DNA of 11,648 nt from JBHHXR01 sp046757205 (lineage in GTDB: Bacteria; Pseudomonadota; Alphaproteobacteria; Rhodobacterales; Rhodobacteraceae), in NCBI GenBank assembly GCA_046757205.1, contig JBHHXR010000105.1, forward strand, positions 1 through 11,648, in the 5' to 3' direction. The position numbers and the translations under genes are program-made. The stretch's first letter is position 1. Each line of letters begins with the position of its first letter. Positions 1-5,237 of this stretch are shown in pieces. The notes under the pieces are model-generated. The model made no database searches, had not been told where the DNA came from, and saw only the letters and a program-made list of their open reading frames with translations.

Positions 1-175
1 GGTCACCGGCCGCCCGATCAACCGGCGCTCAGGCTCACCGCGGACCACGAACCGAAGAAAGACGCTCGCCGGTCGGTTCCCCTCCCATACGACATCTGCC
101 CCCCGAGCCGTGCACCCGCGCCATGGCCGCCTGCACTTCTCCGTTGCCGGGTCCGAACGCGGGATCGCCGGCCGA
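1..175. other. Flank without a recognised gene
   Basis: This GC-rich stretch lies downstream of the minus-strand LysR gene. Some frames stay open, but none gives a recognisable protein and no start has a convincing ribosome binding site. A 25-codon minus-strand frame after a G-run is too short and featureless to call. No clear intrinsic terminator for the LysR gene is visible. Confidence 0.4.
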
Positions 176-1069
176 CTACACCGGTTGACCGAGCAGAAGC
201 GCCGCGTTGTCTTCGACCACTTCGGCAAAAAAGGCCAAGCAGGCACCAATGCGCGGCGTGTCGACGAGATCCCGGTGCGCAGCTATCCAGACGCCGCTGG
301 ACAGCCTGTCGCGAAACCCGGAGGCACGGATCAGCCCCGGCATGCGGTCACCCAAAAAGCAGGGCAGCATCGCCAGGCCCATGTTGGCCGCGGCCGCCTC
401 GGCCATGGTAATGAAACTGTCGGTCCTGAACACGATGCGGTCTGCCGGCAGCGCATCCTTCTGCCACACCAGAACCAACGAGCGGGCCAGCGCATCGTTG
501 ACGCCAAGCCAGTCGTGCTGGTCTTTGCGCAACGAAGTGTTTCGCGAGAGATAACCGACCGAGGCGTAGATGCGGAACACCATCTCACCCACCCTGCGCC
601 CGGAAAGTTCCGCTGGCAGCGAGTTCGTCGGGCGAACTGTCACGTCAGCGTCGAGGCGGGAGAGATCGAGATGCAGATTGGTCGAGGCAAGATCGACGAT
701 CACGTCCGGATACAGGTCTCTGAACCGAGGAACGCTGGGGGCGAGGATCGCCTTGCATACGGTGTCGGTGGAGGTAACGCGCACGGTGCCCGCAATTGCA
801 TCGTGCTGCCCGGCCAATACGCGTTCCAGTGACCCGACGGAGCGGTTGAGCTGGCGTATCCGTTCCAGGACGGGCCGATATTCGGTACGCAGGGAGTACC
901 CCCTTGGCCCACGCTCGAACAGACGGATACCGTGGGTTTCCTCGAATGCCGAGACGCGGCGCAGCACGGTAGCGTGGTTCACGCCCAATTTGCGGGCCGC
1001 CGCGCTGAGCGAACCGGTATCGGCCACGGCGAGAATGAAAAAGAGGTCGTCCCAGCGTATTCTGTGCAT
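176..1069 (-). CDS. LysR-family transcriptional regulator
   Basis: This is a 297-residue LysR-type regulator, the usual length for the family. Residues about 3-62 form the N-terminal winged helix-turn-helix, with the typical run GSLSAAARKLGVNHATVLRR, followed by a linker helix and a substrate-binding domain to the C-terminus. I chose the ATG at 1069 because it puts the usual short lead before the HTH; the frame stays open to 1276, but the extra 69 residues look non-coding and would run into the divergent cytochrome gene. There is no clear Shine-Dalgarno before 1069, so the mRNA may have a very short leader. It diverges from the cytochrome c' gene across about 100 bp with two dyads, the classic arrangement for a LysR regulator controlling its neighbour and itself. 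The inducer cannot be read from the sequence. Confidence 0.9.
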   Translation of the reverse strand: MHRIRWDDLFFILAVADTGSLSAAARKLGVNHATVLRRVSAFEETHGIRLFERGPRGYSLRTEYRPVLERIRQLNRSVGSLERVLAGQHDAIAGTVRVTSTDTVCKAILAPSVPRFRDLYPDVIVDLASTNLHLDLSRLDADVTVRPTNSLPAELSGRRVGEMVFRIYASVGYLSRNTSLRKDQHDWLGVNDALARSLVLVWQKDALPADRIVFRTDSFITMAEAAAANMGLAMLPCFLGDRMPGLIRASGFRDRLSSGVWIAAHRDLVDTPRIGACLAFFAEVVEDNAALLLGQPV

Positions 1070-1097
1070 AATCGCACAATTCTTCGTGAAAAATTGT
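1063..1097. promoter_or_regulatory. Two overlapping dyads, probable LysR operator
   Basis: Dyad A is TGTGC-N6-GCACA at 1063-1078 and covers the LysR start codon. Dyad B has perfect arms ACAATT (1076-1081) and AATTGT (1092-1097); read as a full 22-bp palindrome it matches its reverse complement at 18 of 22 positions. Their centres are 16 bp apart. LysR regulators commonly bind imperfect dyads in the divergent intergenic region, so these are the best operator candidates; binding itself is inference. A possible -10 for the cytochrome gene is TAGACT at 1124-1129, with no good -35. Confidence 0.5.
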
Positions 1098-1172
1098 TGT
1101 CTGGCAAGATCGGATGCACAAGGTAGACTGAATTTTCCGAAACCACTTTGAACACCGACAGGAGAGATATTG

Positions 1173-1649
1173 ATGTCCAGGCCCCTCAGGCTTACTTGTT
1201 TATCCACTGCCGCATTGCTGTTCATGTCCGTGCCGGGAATATCGGTGGCCGACGAAAAGATTGACGCGGCGGTCAACGCGCGCCAGTCGTTGATGCGGCT
1301 CTACGTCTTCAATATCGGCACACTCGGCGCCATGGCCAAGGGCGCCATCGACTACGATGCCGCAACCGCGAGCGCAGCGGCAGAGAACCTGCGGAAACTG
1401 GCGTCCATCAACCAGCAGGGATTCTGGCCGCAGGGCTCCAGCACGGCGGAACTGGGCGACAAGACGCGGGCGCGGCCGGAAATCTGGTCGACCTTTCCGG
1501 CAATCATGGACAAGGTGAACGGTCTGGCGGACGCCACCACGGCGCTGGCAGCCTCAGCAGGGACCCTTGACGGGCTCAGGGCCGGCATCGGCGGTGTGGG
1601 CAAGGCCTGCGGAGCCTGCCACAAGGAATTCCGGGTCAAGAGGGAATAG
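1173..1649 (+). CDS. Cytochrome c' / c-556 family protein, exported
   Basis: The 158-residue protein has a signal peptide (about residues 1-26, probable cleavage after SVA), a helical body, and one heme-binding CGACH motif near the C-terminus (Cys146, Cys149, His150) followed by KEFR. A C-terminal CXXCH on a four-helix-bundle-sized protein is the mark of the cytochrome c'/c-556 family, periplasmic monoheme proteins in electron transfer or NO/gas binding. Met41 in the first helix could be a sixth ligand as in c-556 types; this is inference. I chose ATG 1173 because GGAGA at 1161-1165 sits 7 nt upstream; an in-frame TTG at 1170 is less well placed. The diheme cytochrome gene follows after 42 nt, so the two are probably one transcript. 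Confidence 0.9.
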   Translation: MSRPLRLTCLSTAALLFMSVPGISVADEKIDAAVNARQSLMRLYVFNIGTLGAMAKGAIDYDAATASAAAENLRKLASINQQGFWPQGSSTAELGDKTRARPEIWSTFPAIMDKVNGLADATTALAASAGTLDGLRAGIGGVGKACGACHKEFRVKRE

Positions 1650-1691
1650 CACGGCGCACGGCGGCAAGGCCGCGCCCGGACAGGAGGGCCG

Positions 1692-2600
1692 ATGCGGAGG
1701 TTGGCCGGGTTTGCCTTGTTGCTCGCGGTCGCAGCGGCCGTTTCAGGTTGGCTGGCGAGCGCGCCCTCGCGGATCGACCCGGCGCGGCTTGCCGGGCTGA
1801 CCGGCGACGCCGAGCGCGGCCGGCGCATATTCCTGATCGGCGGTTGCGCGTCGTGCCATTCGGCGCCGAAGGCGGAGGGAGAGGAGTTCCTGAAACTCAG
1901 TGGCGGCCGGCGGTTTGCCTCTCCGTTCGGGACGTTCATCGCACCGAACATCTCCCCCGATCCGGTTCACGGGATCGGAAACTGGAGCGACCTCGACCTG
2001 GTCAATGCCATGTTGCGCGGCGTATCGCCCGACGGCGGGCACTATTACCCGGCGTTTCCCTACACGTCCTTCATCCGGGCGGAAATTCGCGACGTGGTGG
2101 ATTTGCGCGCCTATCTGGCGACCCTGCCGCCGGTGGCGAAGCCGAACCTGCCGCACGAGGTGGGGTTTCCCTTCAACATCCGCCGCGGTGTGGGGCTTTG
2201 GAAAATGCTGCATCTGACGGACGTTCCACGCATCGGGGTCCCCGATGACGCGGAAATCCGGCGGGGGCAGTATCTGGTGGAAGCGCTTGGGCACTGCGGC
2301 GAATGCCATACGGCGCGCAACTATCTTGGCGCGACCCGAGCGGACCGCTGGCTGGCGGGGGCACCGAGCCCGGACGGGCCGGGCCGGGTGCCGAACATCA
2401 CGCCTCACGAGACAGGGATCGGTGACTGGAGCGCGGCGGATATCGCGGAGTATCTTCTGTCCGGGTTCCGGCCGGATTTCGACACCGCAGGCGGCGCGAT
2501 GGTCGACGTAATCGCCAATACCAGCCTGCTGCCCCCCGAGGACCGCGAAGCGATAGCCGCTTATCTCAAGTCCGCGCCACCGCTGCCGGCGAAGCGCTGA
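1692..2600 (+). CDS. Diheme c-type cytochrome, membrane-anchored or exported
   Basis: This 302-residue protein has an N-terminal hydrophobic segment (residues about 4-22) acting as signal or anchor, then two cytochrome c domains with CASCH (Cys52, Cys55, His56) and CGECH (Cys202, Cys205, His206). It resembles the cytochrome c subunits that take electrons from periplasmic dehydrogenases, such as alcohol dehydrogenase subunit II-like proteins. Met270 in the GGAM context is the likely axial ligand of heme 2. In domain 1 the segment YYPAFPYTSFIRA lacks the methionine often seen shortly after that motif, so heme 1 ligation may be atypical. The ATG at 1692 follows GGAGG at 1683-1687. No dehydrogenase lies beside it, so its partner is unknown; the cytochrome c' upstream is the obvious candidate electron partner. 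Confidence 0.88.
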   Translation: MRRLAGFALLLAVAAAVSGWLASAPSRIDPARLAGLTGDAERGRRIFLIGGCASCHSAPKAEGEEFLKLSGGRRFASPFGTFIAPNISPDPVHGIGNWSDLDLVNAMLRGVSPDGGHYYPAFPYTSFIRAEIRDVVDLRAYLATLPPVAKPNLPHEVGFPFNIRRGVGLWKMLHLTDVPRIGVPDDAEIRRGQYLVEALGHCGECHTARNYLGATRADRWLAGAPSPDGPGRVPNITPHETGIGDWSAADIAEYLLSGFRPDFDTAGGAMVDVIANTSLLPPEDREAIAAYLKSAPPLPAKR

Positions 2601-2817
2601 GGAGCAGCTGTCGGAAGCCCGAGTAACCATTGCGATTATTCCGACCTGACCGGACAGAACCGGTCACCCATGCACCGGCACAGTCGTGATCGCAACGGTA
2701 TCGGAAAAGAGCATTTTTCGAACAGGATTCGAAATCTCCAGCGTAGATTCCAAATCTAACTGCGACACCCGTTATAGCCGGGATTGCCGTGGGACAGAGA
2801 TACGACCTGTTCACTCT
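2601..2817. other. Non-coding stretch, hairpin and GATT/AATC repeats
   Basis: No gene is visible here. A perfect inverted repeat TGACCGG-N6-CCGGTCA at 2647-2666 lies shortly after the cytochrome stop codon; it has no T-tract, so it is at best a factor-dependent terminator or a dyad. GATTCGAAATCT (2726-2737) and GATTCCAAATCT (2746-2757) form a near-perfect direct repeat 20 bp apart, each also a small dyad. Because the adjacent sequence is the end of an IS481-type transposase, this may be the decayed terminal region of that element. Confidence 0.45.
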
Positions 2818-2957
2818 ACCTTCTTGACCGGCGAATGACATGGCGGTTTCGGTTGGGCGTCTGCCCTGATTATTGCGCCCGGATGCGGGCGCTCGGTGTT
2901 GTAGTGGACGAGCCAGGCGTCGAGATCGGCCTGCAGCGCGGCGACGGTCTCCAGGAA
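2818..2957 (-). pseudogene. IS481-type transposase, C-terminal remnant with frameshift
   Basis: Two minus-strand fragments in different frames join into the C-terminus of an IS481/IS3-like DDE transposase. The first, 2957 to about 2872, reads ALQADLDAWLVHYNTERPH, the typical end of the integrase-core domain. The second, about 2871 to 2818, reads NQGRRPTETAMSFAGQEG, which in intact relatives follows directly after a short Gly-Tyr-Arg-like link. A small deletion therefore shifted the frame at about 2868-2875. The expected stop after QEG is also lost. The N-terminal DDE region is absent, and at about 2945-2957 the sequence switches to the antitoxin remnant on the other strand. The element cannot be active. 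Family assignment is from recalled motif similarity. Confidence 0.7.
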
Positions 2958-3068
2958 GCCCTGCGTCGGCGCAGGGCGACACCGGCGGAGATCGCCCGCC
3001 AGACACAGGAAGGGGGGATATCCACCGTGATCCGACCCTATCTTGAGGCGCTGACCGCCAATGCCTGA
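2949..3068 (+). pseudogene. AbiEi-like antitoxin, C-terminal remnant
   Basis: About 39 residues in frame end with ATPAEIARQ and IRPYLEALTANA before a TGA at 3066-3068. The ending resembles the C-terminus of AbiEi-family antitoxins, DNA-binding repressors of type IV AbiE toxin-antitoxin operons. The DNA-binding N-terminal part is missing; upstream the sequence becomes transposase remnant on the opposite strand. The stop overlaps the ATG of the AbiEii-like remnant at 3061, the usual tight coupling of these pairs, which supports the reading. Identification rests on this context and a short match, so it is less certain than the toxin part. Confidence 0.55.
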
Positions 3069-3371
3069 AGAGGTTGGGAACATCGGCACCTCTGTACGCG
3101 CAGCCTGCTGAACCGCTCGAAGGCAAATGGCCGGAGCCTTGATCCGGTGCTGACGCGCCATGCGCTTGAGCGCCCTCTCTTCCGGCTCAGCCAATCACCC
3201 CATGCCGACCGCCTTGTGCCGAAGGGTGCGATGCTGCTGATGAGTTGGTTCGAGGATCAGCATCGTGGCACGCGCAATCTCGACCTGCTCGGGTCCGGCG
3301 ATCCAAGCTCGGACGCCGTGCCGGCGACGTTTCGGGCAATCCTCGCGCAAGGGGCGCTTGATATTGAATAA
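3061..3371 (+). pseudogene. AbiEii-like nucleotidyltransferase toxin, frameshifted and truncated
   Basis: The frame from ATG 3061 starts MPEEVGNIGTSVRA and then hits TGA at 3109-3111; a one-base shift at about 3102-3105 continues as LLNRSKANGRS and then LTRHALERPLFRLSQSPHAD, with KGAMLLMSWF and TRNLDLLGSGD further on. This order is that of AbiEii/AbiGii-type nucleotidyltransferase toxins, in which the KG-x-LL segment precedes a DxD active-site motif. Here the first Asp appears replaced by Asn (RNLDLL), and similarity ends at about 3351 with a stop at 3369-3371, so only the N-terminal third or so remains. Two independent lesions plus the broken antitoxin make it a dead locus. Confidence 0.72.
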
Positions 3372-3401
3372 CAAGTCCGTCCCGCGCATGTTTCGCTCAC
3401 C

Positions 3402-3695
3402 ATGAAACACGTTATCTTGACATTGGGTCTTGTCGCGGCGCTGGCCGCCCCCGGATTGGCGGCGGCCGGCTGCTATGCCGATTACAAGGCCAAGAAGGAC
3501 AATCCGCTGCGGCTGCACTATGGTGTGGTGCAACTGTCCGACAAGGCCTGCGCGAATCACAGGGCCGCCGAACGGGCGGTTGCCCGGCGCCTCGGCGCCG
3601 GCGGTTGGAAACTCTTGACCGTGATCTCGATTTTCGGTCCCGAGGGTCTGAAGCAGAGGGAGGACAGTGCCGGACAATATTTCCTCCGCTTCTGA
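3402..3695 (+). CDS. Small exported protein of unknown function
   Basis: The 97-residue product has a clear signal peptide (residues 1-22, cleavage after LAAA), leaving about 75 residues that begin GCYADYKAKKDNPLRLHYG. Cys24 and Cys50 could form a disulfide in the periplasm. The body has the segment AAERAVARRLGAGGWKLLTV and ends FGPEGLKQREDSAGQYFLRF. I recall similar small hypothetical proteins in Rhodobacteraceae but know no function. The start at 3402 has no good Shine-Dalgarno, but the signal peptide fixes it. The last 29 nt overlap the next gene in another frame, suggesting the two are co-translated. The AbiE/IS wreckage ends only 30 bp upstream, so its promoter region may have been replaced. 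Confidence 0.8.
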   Translation: MKHVILTLGLVAALAAPGLAAAGCYADYKAKKDNPLRLHYGVVQLSDKACANHRAAERAVARRLGAGGWKLLTVISIFGPEGLKQREDSAGQYFLRF

Positions 3696-4377
3696 TGGCC
3701 GCCGCCGCGCCCCCGGCGGGCTCGTTGTCTACGCCGGGATCGCGGCGGTGGTCTCCATTCTGCTGGCGGCGGCGGTCGTGCTGTTTCTCAACCTGCCCGA
3801 CGCCAACGCCTTCAACGCCCGGGTGGAGCGCATATTCGTCGAAAACGAGGATCTTACGTCGAAGGCGGAAATCAAGTTTCTGGAAATTCTTGCGCAGTCC
3901 GGCACGGCGTTCTCCGAAACCCTGGCCTCCTACCGTTTCGTCATCTTCGTGCTTCTGGTCTTCGCCACCGCGCTCTTGATCGCGGCGCTGGTGTTTCTGG
4001 TCACCATCATCGGGCTGAACCGCCGCATGTCGGAAGTCGAGCGCGCCGGCATCCAGGTCCGCAGCCTGATCGTCAGCCGCGACGAGCGGCTGGTCTACCT
4101 CAACAACCTGGAATTCAAGCTGACCGACGCGGCGATCGAGACGCTCGCCGTCCTGTGCGAGGCCCGCCTCGACGACGAGGTGCTTTCGGGCTCCGCCATC
4201 GAGGCGATAATTTCCGGGCGGGACCAGTCGGATTGCGATGAGGCGACCGGCGCCACCCGCATCAAGCGGTTGCGCGACACCCTGGGCAACCAGATCGTCT
4301 CGGAACTGCTGATCCGCAACATCTCGCGCAAGGGCTACATGCTGTCGATCGACAAGGAGGCGATCCGGATGATCTGA
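3667..4377 (+). CDS. Two-pass membrane protein with C-terminal winged-helix domain
   Basis: This 236-residue protein has a basic N-terminus (Arg12-Arg14), TM1 at about 19-42, a 45-50 residue segment at about 43-89, TM2 at about 91-117 ending NRR, and a C-terminal domain at about 128-228. By the positive-inside rule both ends are cytoplasmic and the middle is periplasmic. The C-terminal domain has the pattern of OmpR/ToxR-type DNA-binding domains: short beta strands (VYLNN), the FKLTDAAIETLAVL helix, SGSAIEAI, TRIKRLRDTLG as recognition-helix region, and a closing hairpin IRNISRKGYMLS. It would be a membrane-bound one-component regulator, but with the domain at the C-terminus rather than the N-terminus as in ToxR/CadC. 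The GTG start is supported by GGGAGG at 3658-3663, 3 nt upstream. Regulatory function is inference. Confidence 0.8.
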   Translation: MPDNISSASDGRRRAPGGLVVYAGIAAVVSILLAAAVVLFLNLPDANAFNARVERIFVENEDLTSKAEIKFLEILAQSGTAFSETLASYRFVIFVLLVFATALLIAALVFLVTIIGLNRRMSEVERAGIQVRSLIVSRDERLVYLNNLEFKLTDAAIETLAVLCEARLDDEVLSGSAIEAIISGRDQSDCDEATGATRIKRLRDTLGNQIVSELLIRNISRKGYMLSIDKEAIRMI

Positions 4378-4391
4378 TGCGCACTGCGCGC

Positions 4392-5177
4392 TCAGATTCC
4401 CAGCACCGACCTGCCTCCCGCGTAAATCAGCCGCAGCGCCAGCACCACCAGGATGCTGCTCAACGCCAGGCGGAACCTCCCGTCGTCGATTCGCAGAAGA
4501 ACCGCCTTGCCGGCAACCGTGCCCAGAAATCCGGTTGCGATCATGCCGGCGACCAGCGGCAGGTAGCTTCCGAAGGCAAAACCGAGAATGCCGAACACGA
4601 TCACTTTCAGCACATGCTGGATGGTCATGAAGGTGGCATGCGTGGCCACATGGCTCACCCTGTCGAGGTCCAGCGTCTTAACATAGGCCGCGACAAATGA
4701 ACCGGTGGCCCCGAAAAACATCGTCAGGAAGCTGGAGAAAGCGCCGGTGACGGCCGCCGATCCGCGCCGGAACCTCGGCTTCGCACCGAATACCGACCAG
4801 AGGATGAAGCACCCGACGCCGATCTGCACCGCCCAGGGCGGCAGGTTGACGGCGAAGAGCCCGCCCAGCATCACCCCGAGCAGGCTTCCGCCGACGAAGG
4901 ACGGCAGCGCCGGCCGGTAGGCATGGCGAATGAGAATCGCCGCGCGCCCGGCATTGGAGCCGATCTGGATGGCGCCGTGCACCGGTATCAGGACCGCCGG
5001 CGGCAGGATTACGGCCAGCACGGCGAGCAGGATGGCGCCGCCGCCGATGCCGAACGCCGCCGTGACGAAGGATGTCGCAAAGCTGAGGGCCAGAAGCCCC
5101 GCGGCCACCGGCCACGCCAGTCCGGCGGGAGCCAGCGCCGCCAGCATCCCGCCGATATCCCCTGCCATTGGCAGCAT
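4392..5177 (-). CDS. TauE/SafE-family membrane permease
   Basis: The 261-residue product is almost wholly hydrophobic with about eight predicted membrane segments in two related halves. The first half carries TAAFGIGGGAILL, the second FFGATGSFVAAYVKTL, the pair of glycine-rich signatures of the TauE/SafE (DUF81) family. Members are proposed to export sulfite or sulfonate-related anions, but the substrate here is unknown. The frame opens at a TTG at 5231, but I chose ATG 5177, 5 residues before the first hydrophobic stretch and after a G-rich run; ATG 5168 is an alternative. It lies 60 nt downstream of the vWA gene on the same strand, behind a stem-loop that would cover its ribosome binding site. 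It converges with the winged-helix gene, whose stop is 14 nt away. Confidence 0.86.
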   Translation of the reverse strand: MLPMAGDIGGMLAALAPAGLAWPVAAGLLALSFATSFVTAAFGIGGGAILLAVLAVILPPAVLIPVHGAIQIGSNAGRAAILIRHAYRPALPSFVGGSLLGVMLGGLFAVNLPPWAVQIGVGCFILWSVFGAKPRFRRGSAAVTGAFSSFLTMFFGATGSFVAAYVKTLDLDRVSHVATHATFMTIQHVLKVIVFGILGFAFGSYLPLVAGMIATGFLGTVAGKAVLLRIDDGRFRLALSSILVVLALRLIYAGGRSVLGI

Positions 5178-5181
5178 CCGT

Positions 5182-5226
5182 CCCCCGCGACCGCTTCGGC
5201 CCAGACAACAGCAAACGAAGCGGGGG
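5182..5226 (-). promoter_or_regulatory. Leader stem-loop over the permease ribosome binding site
   Basis: In the minus-strand RNA, CCCCCGCTTCG (5226-5216) can pair with CGAAGCG (5198-5192) and then CGGGGG (5187-5182), leaving a 4-nt bulge and a 17-nt loop. The G-run just upstream of the chosen ATG at 5177 is in the 3' arm, so folding would hide it. It could also act as an attenuator between the vWA gene and the permease gene. No T-tract follows. Function is inference. Confidence 0.5.
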
Positions 5227-5237
5227 CACAAGCCGCG

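Noticed and set aside
110..832. A 240-residue plus-strand open frame
   Set aside because: It is antisense to the LysR regulator gene and has shadow-like composition.
2784..3068. A 94-residue plus-strand ORF as an intact gene
   Set aside because: Only its last 39 or so residues look like protein (antitoxin end); the first part is antisense to transposase remnant.
3402..3979. Short plus-strand frames overlapping the exported and winged-helix genes
   Set aside because: They are alternative-frame shadows with low-complexity Arg/Ser/Pro composition and no ribosome binding sites.
4379..4389. GCGC-ACT-GCGC hairpin as bidirectional terminator between convergent genes
   Set aside because: Only 4 bp of stem and no T-tract on either side.
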